Part shown: piece by piece, positions 1-8,451 of the stretch | Layout: every line of letters begins with the position of its first letter | How positions within the stretch are numbered: the first letter of the stretch is position 1 | Origin: Flavobacteriales bacterium | Lineage (GTDB): Bacteria; Bacteroidota; Bacteroidia; Flavobacteriales; BACL11 | Direction of reading: 5' to 3' | Length of the DNA stretch: 32,524 nt | Assembly: GCA_018647945.1 (NCBI GenBank) | Contig: JABGSE010000035.1 | Span: 1-32,524 of the forward strand | Made by a program: the position numbers and the translations under genes | The notes under the pieces: generated by a model | Databases searched by the model: none | Told to the model about the DNA's origin: nothing | What the model saw: the letters and a program-made list of their open reading frames with translations, nothing else

Positions 1-2421
1 CTCATCAACATAGATACCTGTTGGAAGTGGATTACCACATGCAGATGGATAAGTACAACTTCCATCATCAATAGATGCATTCGGGTCATAGTTAGTTGCT
101 AAAGGATCTGTACAACCAGAATATGAACAAGAACCATCATCCATGTTCGCTGTTGGGTCATAGTTATTTGCCAATGTGTCTGTACAGCCAGTAAATCCAA
201 CTGATACTACAACCGTATCGCTAATAAAGCATGTCCAATTATTAAATCCAACATACACCACATATGTTCCTGCGCTTAAATTAGTAATATCTTCTGTTGT
301 TTGGGATGGATTCGTATTCCAAAAATATGAGAATGGAGCAATTCCTCCTGCCACTGTCATATCAATTGATCCATCACTTGCCCCTACACTACTTTCATTT
401 GTAATTACATAAGATAAGGATAATGCCAATGGTTCATTCACAATAATGGTATCGAATAGAGTTTGACCTTGCGCATCTGTGACATTTATAATATAATTGC
501 CTGCAGTAATATTTGCTAAATCTTCAGAAGTGGATCCATTACTCCATAAATATGAATATGGAGGTACGCCTCCACTAACTGTAATATCAATTGATCCTGT
601 AGAATTTCCAGTACAAAGAACATCTGTTACAAAGTATGTTAATTGCAAGGGAGTTGGTACATCATCAAATACATCAATAGAATCAACAACAAAACAATTA
701 TTTGCATCTAATATATAAGAAACATATGTGCCTGAACTTAAGTTATATAAGGTTGAAGAAGTAGATGTGTATCCAATCCAATAATATGTGTAAGGAGGAG
801 TTCCTCCAGAAACTGAAACTGAAATAGATCCATTACTCATGCCAGCTCCAGTTGTATTAGTCACTGTATATATTGGAGTAATAACAGCAGGTTCGGTTAT
901 GGTATAAGAAGCATTTGCAGTTTGTCCTAATGCATCCGTAACAGAAACAGTATAAGTTCCGGCTAATAAATTCGAGATATCTTGAGAGAATGAACCATTA
1001 CTCCAAACATAAGTATATGGAGATAATCCTCCACTTACAGATAAATCAATACTTCCATCTGATAAACTATTACAGCTAATATTTGTAATTATGGATGTAA
1101 GAACAGGAGGAGAATATGTGCAACTCCCATCATCAACAGTTGCATTGGGATCATAATTTGTTGCATTAGGGTCAGTACATCCATAAAATGTACATGTAGT
1201 TAAGCAGCCTGCCCCATTAATTCCTGGATTTAAAGCATTACTGACAACAATAGAATGAAAATCAATTAGACTACCAGAGGATGTATTATGACAATAGCTC
1301 ATTATTGTACCAATTTGTGGAGAAGGATTATTTGTACAACTACCCTCTACATCTGTACAATTATCTATAGGGCCTCCAGGCCAACCACACCAGTGTGTAT
1401 GATGAGACTCTATATTATGACCAATTTCATGACTACAAACCATTAAATTCCAAGTATATGAGGGGTTTGGAAAATTAAAGTTTGTAGTATTATTAAGATT
1501 TGCACTAAATGCATATCCCCAAGAATTATTACATAAAACATCTCTATATGCAATACCTCCTGTACCCGTATTTGATCTTTTAGTCATCAAATGAACCAAA
1601 TCTCTACTAATTGATCCATTATTTGATGTCCAATGATTTCTTAAAGCAGCAAGCATATTACTAGCATCATTTATATAAGAAGCATAAGGATCGGTAGTTT
1701 CCCAAATAATTGTAGTAACAATAGAGATGTTAAGATTTACCTCACTAGCATATACTTGACTAACTCCAGCCAGAATTGCATGTGCCCAATTTGTTGTAGT
1801 TGTATTTGAATTGAATGTATTTCGGGTATGTTGATCTACCTCAATTGCTAATTCCAAACATTTAGGATTTGTAGATGATGATTCTGGGTAGTTATCATCA
1901 ATATTTATTCGTTCTATTTTCTCTTCTACTTCACAGCTAAATGTATTACTAATCAAACAATCGTTTATATCAAACAACAGAAATTCATTATCTATTTTAT
2001 TTATTTCAAATTGCCTGTTATGGTATTTGTAACTTATAATAATAGTATTTTCAAAACATAAAAATGTACCAATTGAATTACCTTCATATAAAATATAATA
2101 AGATTGAAAATCTGGAATATATTCTTCTATCTCTTGACCATTAGATGTTTCAATTATTAACTTATGATCTGGACTTAATACAGAGAATTTTTTCACATTT
2201 ACATCTAAAAAACTCTCATTAATAAGTGGGAGTTTTAGAAAGAAATCAATTGAATTTTCAGATATCTGATCTAATAAAACTCTATTTACATTTACAGATT
2301 TTGTATTCTCTTCATTTTGAGTTACAATATTCTCTGGAACAGTAAAACTAAAAACATTGTCTTGTGCTGAAAGTTGGCATATACCAACTGCAAGAAAGAA
2401 TATAAATATCAGTCTTTTCAT
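1..2421 (-). CDS. Secreted metzincin (M12B reprolysin-like) metalloprotease with SprB-like repeats, partial at left edge
   Basis: The frame is open from an ATG at 2421 to the window edge (807 codons, no stop, C-terminus missing). Residues 1-19 form a signal peptide (MKRLIFIFF...LSA) with Q at +1. An N-terminal propeptide-like region is followed by a catalytic domain from about residue 185 to 400. It has the zinc motif HEIGH (331-335), third ligand H341, and the Met-turn IMSY at M374, as in metzincins. A Cys/Trp-rich stretch (HTHWCGWPGG) right after the motif is typical of Bacteroidetes reprolysins. A calcium-binding-like repeat (GCTDPNATNYDP...DDGSC, near 415-440) comes next, then four SprB-like repeats (about 443-745) and two more GCTD...DDGSC repeats. 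It is inferred to be a T9SS-exported protease; the sorting domain would lie outside the window. The usual motif glycine is replaced by E338. It lies 30 nt downstream of addB and has its own -7 box. Confidence 0.9.
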   Translation of the reverse strand, partial: MKRLIFIFFLAVGICQLSAQDNVFSFTVPENIVTQNEENTKSVNVNRVLLDQISENSIDFFLKLPLINESFLDVNVKKFSVLSPDHKLIIETSNGQEIEEYIPDFQSYYILYEGNSIGTFLCFENTIIISYKYHNRQFEINKIDNEFLLFDINDCLISNTFSCEVEEKIERINIDDNYPESSSTNPKCLELAIEVDQHTRNTFNSNTTTTNWAHAILAGVSQVYASEVNLNISIVTTIIWETTDPYASYINDASNMLAALRNHWTSNNGSISRDLVHLMTKRSNTGTGGIAYRDVLCNNSWGYAFSANLNNTTNFNFPNPSYTWNLMVCSHEIGHNIESHHTHWCGWPGGPIDNCTDVEGSCTNNPSPQIGTIMSYCHNTSSGSLIDFHSIVVSNALNPGINGAGCLTTCTFYGCTDPNATNYDPNATVDDGSCTYSPPVLTSIITNISCNSLSDGSIDLSVSGGLSPYTYVWSNGSFSQDISNLLAGTYTVSVTDALGQTANASYTITEPAVITPIYTVTNTTGAGMSNGSISVSVSGGTPPYTYYWIGYTSTSSTLYNLSSGTYVSYILDANNCFVVDSIDVFDDVPTPLQLTYFVTDVLCTGNSTGSIDITVSGGVPPYSYLWSNGSTSEDLANITAGNYIINVTDAQGQTLFDTIIVNEPLALSLSYVITNESSVGASDGSIDMTVAGGIAPFSYFWNTNPSQTTEDITNLSAGTYVVYVGFNNWTCFISDTVVVSVGFTGCTDTLANNYDPTANMDDGSCSYSGCTDPLATNYDPNASIDDGSCTYPSACGNPLPTGIYVDE
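200..1101 (-). repeat. Four tandem SprB-like repeats in the metalloprotease
   Basis: Each repeat has the pattern C-N/T-x-x-S-x-G-S-I-D-[IL]-x-V-[SA]-G-G-x-x-P-[YF]-[ST]-Y-x-W followed by a Leu-x-x-Gly-Thr-Tyr strand. Cores are visible at about 1050-1000 (GGLSPYTYVWSNG), 810-780 (GGTPPYTYYW), 570-540 (GGVPPYSYLWSNG) and 345-300 (GGIAPFSYFW). Spacing is about 75-80 residues. SprB repeats are common in Bacteroidetes gliding adhesins and cargo proteins. The repeats are diverged, so they do not form DNA-level direct repeats. Confidence 0.8.
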
Positions 2422-2438
2422 TTTATTTTGGGTTTTTA

Positions 2439-2446
2439 CAAATATA
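2439..2446 (-). promoter_or_regulatory. Putative -7 box (TATATTTG) for the metalloprotease gene
   Basis: The minus strand reads TATATTTG, matching the Bacteroidetes -7 consensus TAnnTTTG. It ends 17 nt before the ATG at 2421, giving a predicted leader of about 14 nt. It lies in the short gap after the addB stop. No -33 TTTG stands at the usual distance of about 19 nt, so the call rests on one box. Confidence 0.4.
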
Positions 2447-2450
2447 CGAA

Positions 2451-5243
2451 TTATCTATTACAAATGGACTTAAAATCACACCATTCGCAAGTTTTAACAT
2501 CATCAGTTTGAATAAAATCATCTTGCATTATTCTCAATAATTGCTCTTCAATCTGTTTTTCAAATTTATCCAAAATTTTTCTATCTATATAAATAGTTTC
2601 TTTTCTTTGTGTATTAATATATTCTGCAACTGTTAGTAATCCTTCTTTTATATTTTTAAAGGAAAAATTCCCAGCAATAACTTTATTATCCAAGTACTGA
2701 GGATTGTTTTTCAAATACAAATAAGCATACATCATTAATTGAAAAGCTTTTCCTTTTTTCGGATTATCAATTAAATCTTCCCACTCCCAAAAACTAACCT
2801 CCGATTTAATAACCGAACCCGTTTTATAATCAATAATTCGTAAAGTATCACCAAAAATATCAATCCTATCAACTTGACCTTTTAACAAAACATCTTGACC
2901 ATTCAAATTAATTAAATGTTTATATATTTTCTCTGATTCTAATATTTCCAAATTGATGTTCTTTTTTGCCGCTTCTTTAAGGTATTCAATCTCATGATTC
3001 AGAAAATCATTCGTCAATTTTTTGGCAATTTGCAAAGTCAAATAGTTTTTACCTTCATGCATATTTTGGGAGGAAGTAGCTTGTTCAAATTCGTGTTTCA
3101 GAGAATTGATAACTTTACTTTTTACATTTTCAATATCCTTTACAGAAATTTTTCCTTTTAAATAATTATTTTTAAACGATTCGTGAATAGCGGTTCCCAT
3201 ACTGCTTGCTTCTGCAAATTCTTCTACACTTTTTTCCTTTTTTACTTTTACCAAATAATTAAAGTAAAATGACAAGCTACATTTGCTAAACATATTAAGA
3301 GCAGAAGGAGAAACTCCATTTGAAAACCACTTTTGTATTTCAGAATCTAATCCTTTATTCTCAATAATTATTTGATGTTTTTGCGACACAATTAAATCTT
3401 CCGCATTGTAAATAAATTCTGTAATTTTATTTGGATATTCTGACAATAACTGAGTAATAAAACGACTTTTTTCTCCACTCCCAAAATCATCTGTTTCCGT
3501 ATTATACAGTAAACTTATATTGTTTGCTCTTTGCAATATTCTGTAAAAATGATAGGCAAAAACAGCATCACTTTCCGCATAAGTTGGCAACTGAAAATGT
3601 TTTTTCAAATTATATGGAATAAAAGAATTTACAGACTTCCCTTTTGGAAGATTCCCTTCATTAACACTTAAAATAATTATATTTTTAAAGTCCAAAGTTC
3701 TACTTTCCAAAATCCCCATTAACTGAACACCATTTAAGGGTTCTCCTTTAAAAGGAATTACTTCATTGGAAACAATTTGTTTTACTATTTTTTGAAGTAT
3801 TTTTAATTCTGGAATTTGTTTACTTTCTGAAATTAAGTTTTGCAACTGATTGATACATTTGTAAAAAGTAAATATTATTTCTGTTTCAATTGTTGATTTC
3901 GCTCCTTTTAACGATTCTCTGAAAAAGGAAATAATTTTTTGAGTGGATTGAAGTGCCGTTTCACTATTCTCCCAAATCTTGAAAATAGCTTCTACTCTTT
4001 CACTATCATCTTTCAAATGGTTTTTTATATTTTTTTCTGTAATAAAAACCAAATTATGTTGTGTAATGTAATTTTTAAGATTAATTAAATTTTCCGAATT
4101 TAAAATTTTAGACAGAATTGGAAGTTCAATTACATTTAACACATCCTTAAAATAAAAAGCTTTCTTTTTGTAAGTAAACGCATTTACATTCATTGTGAAA
4201 ATTGATTCTACAAGAGAATAAAAAGGAGTATATTTTAAAGGAGAACCCATTGTTACATTTAACTCCTTTATATTTTTAGGTAAATTGTGCAAAACAGGAT
4301 ACAACAATCCTTCATCAGCCAATATGATTGCCGTATTACTTTGTGTTAAATCTTCCACCGAAAATTCAGATAATATTTTGGAAAGAGCTTTGGTTTGAGA
4401 CACATTTTTTGGACAAGCAATAATTTGAAATTTCTCCTTTTTTTCTGCAAAATAATTACCGACTCCATCAAAATCAATCTCCGACCATTTCTCTCTTTGT
4501 TCTCTTAAAAATCCTCCCGCCTCATGCATTGGATTGTCGTAATAATACTGATCGGCATCCCAAAAAACCCTTGCAATATCTTCTTGTTTTAAATATTCAA
4601 TTAATTTCTGTTCGGATTTAGTAAGTGCATTCAATCCAACAAACCAAACTTTTTCCCATTGTACAGAATTTGAAATTATTTTTTTGGAAGCAACTTTGTA
4701 AGCCAATCCCTGATATGCAAAATTATTTTTAAGTAATATTTCTTGAAAATCGGAATACCACAAAAACATTTTCTGAAAGAAATCAACAAAACTTTCTTGC
4801 TCCTGAGTTAAAGGATCTTCCGATAAACTCCAATCAGAAATATTCCAACTGTCTAATTCCTTAACCTCTTTCAAGTTTGAAAAAATATCTTTGGGGTTTA
4901 CCAAATTCCTGTCCACCTCATTAAAATCGTGCAAAAGCACATTACTCCAATTCAGAAAATCATCAAAGGACTCTTTATCTTTTACAGGATTTTTGGAATA
5001 AGCTTGATACAAATAAAATTGTAAGGACAAATTATCCAACACCTTTAATCCTGAAATTTCCTCTACAAATTCTTCTATAGAATAAAATTTTGGAAGAAAA
5101 ACAGGAGATTCAATTCTTTTGGAAAGATAATTTTTTAGAAAAACAACTGCCCTTTTTGAAGGAAGAACAACCGAAATATCATCCATCCCTTTTGGATATT
5201 TATCCAATAGTCGTTTTGCTATTTTATCTAAAAATGGAATCAT
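2451..5243 (-). CDS. addB: AddB-like PD-(D/E)XK nuclease subunit of a helicase-nuclease
   Basis: This 930-residue protein is the partner of the AddA-like helicase encoded just upstream; the start overlaps the addA stop as ATGA. The N-terminal region has the AddB/RexB feel of a helicase-like fold (VVLPSKRAVVFLKNYL) but no Walker A GxGKT, so its ATPase site appears dead. The C-terminal third carries the nuclease: D792 (GQVDRID), then D805-Y-K807 (IIDYKTGS). C655, C919, C922 and C928 (CEWCDFKSIC) match the four-cysteine iron-sulfur pin of AddB-type nucleases, with one Cys before and three after the nuclease core. By family, AddAB resects double-strand breaks and loads RecA. The pairing and motifs are strong; the exact subfamily is inferred. 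Confidence 0.85.
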   Translation of the reverse strand: MIPFLDKIAKRLLDKYPKGMDDISVVLPSKRAVVFLKNYLSKRIESPVFLPKFYSIEEFVEEISGLKVLDNLSLQFYLYQAYSKNPVKDKESFDDFLNWSNVLLHDFNEVDRNLVNPKDIFSNLKEVKELDSWNISDWSLSEDPLTQEQESFVDFFQKMFLWYSDFQEILLKNNFAYQGLAYKVASKKIISNSVQWEKVWFVGLNALTKSEQKLIEYLKQEDIARVFWDADQYYYDNPMHEAGGFLREQREKWSEIDFDGVGNYFAEKKEKFQIIACPKNVSQTKALSKILSEFSVEDLTQSNTAIILADEGLLYPVLHNLPKNIKELNVTMGSPLKYTPFYSLVESIFTMNVNAFTYKKKAFYFKDVLNVIELPILSKILNSENLINLKNYITQHNLVFITEKNIKNHLKDDSERVEAIFKIWENSETALQSTQKIISFFRESLKGAKSTIETEIIFTFYKCINQLQNLISESKQIPELKILQKIVKQIVSNEVIPFKGEPLNGVQLMGILESRTLDFKNIIILSVNEGNLPKGKSVNSFIPYNLKKHFQLPTYAESDAVFAYHFYRILQRANNISLLYNTETDDFGSGEKSRFITQLLSEYPNKITEFIYNAEDLIVSQKHQIIIENKGLDSEIQKWFSNGVSPSALNMFSKCSLSFYFNYLVKVKKEKSVEEFAEASSMGTAIHESFKNNYLKGKISVKDIENVKSKVINSLKHEFEQATSSQNMHEGKNYLTLQIAKKLTNDFLNHEIEYLKEAAKKNINLEILESEKIYKHLINLNGQDVLLKGQVDRIDIFGDTLRIIDYKTGSVIKSEVSFWEWEDLIDNPKKGKAFQLMMYAYLYLKNNPQYLDNKVIAGNFSFKNIKEGLLTVAEYINTQRKETIYIDRKILDKFEKQIEEQLLRIMQDDFIQTDDVKTCEWCDFKSICNR

Positions 5244-8200
5244 AATCGGAATACTTTATCTTTTTCAGAAGTGTAAATCAATACTTTTTCAATATTTTTA
5301 TATCCTATTTCTGAAAGTGCATTTGCATAATTTGTAATCTGATTAATATGATGATTTTCTCTAACTCCTGTTTTATAATCTACAACAATTGTCTTGTCAT
5401 CATTAAAAATTAATCTATCCGGAATGTATGTTTTTCCATCTTGCATTAATATTTCTTTTTCAGTTTTCACATTCCATTTATCAGTGAAAAACTCCGCTAT
5501 TTCATCTATTTCAAAAAGTTTGGTAATCTCAGTATTTAGTTCTTCAAACTGATGACCATTACACTTTCCTTCAGATAATAAATTTTTTAGAACAATCTCT
5601 TTATCTCTAGTATAAATAATTTTTGAAAGAGCAAAATGAAGTAACAAACCCCAATCTCTTTTTTTATTGTACTGCTCAGCATCCCAAACATCATCCGAAC
5701 TATATTTTAATGAAATGATATTTCTCCAATCCGATTTCTTGTCAAATGGAACATTAAAATGCTCCTTATCACCTTTATCTTTTTCAGTAATTTTTTCATT
5801 TTTATCTCCCTTAATATAAGGGTAGTTTTTACCGAAAGCAAATAAGAAAGAATTGAGTTTCCCTGATTTCGGAAAATTCCCTGATAAATTTTTGGGATAC
5901 TTTTTTGCATAAATGTACAACCTATGTTTTGCCCTTGTAGAGGCAACATATAACTTATTTATATTATCCAAAAGTGTTAAGTTTGTTTCCAATTCATACT
6001 CATTTTTAAAATCAGAATTTTCCAATTTTGAACTACCACTTATTAATGCCGATTTTAAATTTACTCCCATTTTCTGAGGAATATCTACCCAAATTTCTGA
6101 AGAATTTTTTTGATCTTCCCAATTAAAAGGAATCATTACCACATTAAAAGCCAATCCTTTGGATTTGTGGATTGTCATAATAGTTACTGCATTTGTTTCG
6201 TCTGAAACTACAATACTTTCTTTTTCCTTTTTATCTTCCCACCACTCCAAAAATGCAGAAATACTTCCTCCTTTTTTCTCCGAAAACTTCAGGATTGAAT
6301 CCAAAAAGAATTGAATGTATAAATCTTCTTGTATCCCAAATGCATTAATAATATTTTCCATTAATTCGTAAAGAGGAAGTTGTATTAATTTGTTGGAATA
6401 AAGAGTAATGTTAGCGTCTTTCAGTAGTGTTATAAAACTTTTTTCTGTTTTTACTTTTAAGTTTAATTGATGTAAATCATTATTACTCAAAATATTTCTT
6501 TCTACATATTTTACAATTGAAGTTTTTGCTATTTCATTTTTTGAATCTTGCAAAAACTTAAGAGAAGCAATAATTACATTCACTTTTTCGGAGCTTGAAA
6601 GTAACAACCCTTCATTTGAAATTACAGGAATTTTATTTTCCGTAAATTTTTCGGCAACCATTGAAACTCTTTTTCGACTATTACACAAAACTGTAACATC
6701 CTTATATTTAAATTTTTTATCATCCACTCTCTTATTAATTTCCTGAATCATTTTTGAAATCACCTCCTCTTTAAATCCATCCTCAGTATCCTCTACCAAT
6801 TCCAAATGAACATATCCTCCACTTTTTGCGTCAGTTACATCTTGCTTATATCCATCATATATCTTTTGTAAATCTGGGGAAAGCAATCCCTTTATCTTTC
6901 CGAAAAAATCATTATTGAAATCAATAATTTCTTTTTTACTTCTGAAATTAGATTTTAAATTATCAACATCATGATGATAAACTAATTTATTTTCCCATTC
7001 TGTTTTTAATAATGGAGGTAGATTTTCTCCCTTAAAAATTTCTGGTATTTTAACAAATTGTTCTACTTCCCCTCCTCTCCATCTGTAAATAGATTGCTTT
7101 CCATCTCCAACAATTAAATTTTTCCCAAAGTCCAAACTATCGGTAATAAGTGGTAACATATTTTGCCATTGTAAAACAGAGGTATCTTGAAATTCGTCAA
7201 TCAGAAAATGATTGTAACGTTCTCCTAATCTTTCATAAATAAAACTAGATGGTTGAGAGGTAATAATTTTATGAATCATTTTATTGAAAACAGAAATCTG
7301 TTCTATATTTTGATCCTTTTTGTATTGTTTTAGTTCCGAAATAAGTTCGTTTAAAACCGCAATGGAATAAATATTTTTAAGTGCCGATTTCATAGAAATA
7401 TACTCAGAAAATAATATCATGTAATCAGAATATATTTTTTCCAAATCAGCTTTGTGTAAATCTACCAAATCCTTTATGTGTTGTTTTTTTGACTGAGCGT
7501 ACCAAACATCATTATTCATGTTTTTTTGCAAGCCAGGAACTGGAACCCATTTTTCATCATCCTCTAATCTTATTCTGTTTATAAAATGATTGTAAAATGT
7601 TTTACCCGTAAAATGTTCATCTGTAAAACCCACTTTTGCAAAATAGGATTCTACATCAAAAGAGAATTGTTTTATCTTCTGAATTAGGATTTGTTTTTTA
7701 TTTATCAATGTATCTTTCACTTTCATACAATCGGAAACCGACAATACATTACTTTCGATATACTGTAGGGAATCTTCCTTAAATAAATGTTGAGAGAACT
7801 CTTCTAAATCAGTTTCAATATTGGTACTCTTTCCGTCATCTGCTTTCTGAATTGCAAAATGAACCAAAGCATGGGATAAATCTCCACCACCTTCATTCAT
7901 CCTAGATAAAAGTAAGGAAACAACTGATTTTATAATTTTATTGTTATCCATTTCTAACTCAAAATTATGGGAAAGACCTAAATCGGAAGCAAAAGTTCGG
8001 ACAATATTATAGGTGAATTTATCAATAGTAGAAATTGATAAATCGGCATAATGATGAAGAATATGTTCTCTTATTTTTTTCGATCTTCTGTAAATTTCAT
8101 CTTCCGAAAGATTGGTAAGTTTAATTAATTCTTCTAAAATACCATCTTCATTATCTTGTTTTGCTAAAATTCCAAAATACTTCAAAATTCTTTCCTTCAT

Positions 8201-8374
8201 TTCGGCAGCTGCTTTATTGGTAAAAGTGATTGCCAAAATTTTTCGATAATAATTTTCTTTAAAATTTCCAACAGAAAGTAAGGACAAAGAAATATAGTTG
8301 AGAGCTAGAGTATATGTTTTTCCAGAACCCGCAGAAGAGCGGTATATTTTTAAGTTTTTATTTATTGAGGACAT
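5240..8374 (-). CDS. addA: AddA-like UvrD-family helicase with C-terminal nuclease
   Basis: This 1044-residue superfamily 1A helicase opens with Walker A SSAGSGKT (K19, T20). Walker B follows as LIDEFQDTS (D393, E394), motif IV-like GDGKQSIYRWRGG near 421-433, motif V TIHKSKGLAF near 734, and motif VI YVASTRAKHRLY near 810. The C-terminus adds a PD-(D/E)XK nuclease with D986 (PDR), D999 and K1001 (VVDYKTG). The combination of helicase and nuclease, and the adjoining addB, make AddA/RexA more likely than UvrD or PcrA. Together the pair should process double-strand breaks for recombination in the cytoplasm. The ATG at 8374 places Walker A only 13 residues from the N-terminus, which is usual. 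A perfect 10-bp inverted repeat abuts the start codon. Confidence 0.9.
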   Translation of the reverse strand: MSSINKNLKIYRSSAGSGKTYTLALNYISLSLLSVGNFKENYYRKILAITFTNKAAAEMKERILKYFGILAKQDNEDGILEELIKLTNLSEDEIYRRSKKIREHILHHYADLSISTIDKFTYNIVRTFASDLGLSHNFELEMDNNKIIKSVVSLLLSRMNEGGGDLSHALVHFAIQKADDGKSTNIETDLEEFSQHLFKEDSLQYIESNVLSVSDCMKVKDTLINKKQILIQKIKQFSFDVESYFAKVGFTDEHFTGKTFYNHFINRIRLEDDEKWVPVPGLQKNMNNDVWYAQSKKQHIKDLVDLHKADLEKIYSDYMILFSEYISMKSALKNIYSIAVLNELISELKQYKKDQNIEQISVFNKMIHKIITSQPSSFIYERLGERYNHFLIDEFQDTSVLQWQNMLPLITDSLDFGKNLIVGDGKQSIYRWRGGEVEQFVKIPEIFKGENLPPLLKTEWENKLVYHHDVDNLKSNFRSKKEIIDFNNDFFGKIKGLLSPDLQKIYDGYKQDVTDAKSGGYVHLELVEDTEDGFKEEVISKMIQEINKRVDDKKFKYKDVTVLCNSRKRVSMVAEKFTENKIPVISNEGLLLSSSEKVNVIIASLKFLQDSKNEIAKTSIVKYVERNILSNNDLHQLNLKVKTEKSFITLLKDANITLYSNKLIQLPLYELMENIINAFGIQEDLYIQFFLDSILKFSEKKGGSISAFLEWWEDKKEKESIVVSDETNAVTIMTIHKSKGLAFNVVMIPFNWEDQKNSSEIWVDIPQKMGVNLKSALISGSSKLENSDFKNEYELETNLTLLDNINKLYVASTRAKHRLYIYAKKYPKNLSGNFPKSGKLNSFLFAFGKNYPYIKGDKNEKITEKDKGDKEHFNVPFDKKSDWRNIISLKYSSDDVWDAEQYNKKRDWGLLLHFALSKIIYTRDKEIVLKNLLSEGKCNGHQFEELNTEITKLFEIDEIAEFFTDKWNVKTEKEILMQDGKTYIPDRLIFNDDKTIVVDYKTGVRENHHINQITNYANALSEIGYKNIEKVLIYTSEKDKVFRL

Positions 8375-8404
8375 TTGTATTTTTTAACTCCACTAAAATA
8401 CAAA
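8374..8404. repeat. Perfect 10-bp inverted repeat at the addA start
   Basis: TTTGTATTTT at 8374-8383 and AAAATACAAA at 8395-8404 are exact reverse complements around an 11-nt loop. In addA mRNA sense the right arm runs straight into the ATG (its last A is the A of the start codon), and the loop contains GGAG. A second self-complementary site, AAAAGCTTTT, overlaps it at 8403-8412. It could be an operator or a hairpin that affects addA translation. The arms are AT-rich, so chance remains possible. It is not followed by a T-run in the sense direction, which argues against a classical terminator. Confidence 0.45.
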
Positions 8405-8451
8405 AAGCTTTTGATAAAAAAACAAAGTCAATAAACTTGTGGAAAAGTTAT

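Noticed and set aside
176-718. Short plus-strand open frames opposite the metalloprotease
   Set aside because: They lie antisense to SprB-like repeats of a much longer, motif-bearing frame and show no recognisable domain or start context.
8430-8450. TTGTGGAAAAG as a DnaA box
   Set aside because: It differs from TGTGGATAA at a core position, stands alone, and no replication gene is nearby.
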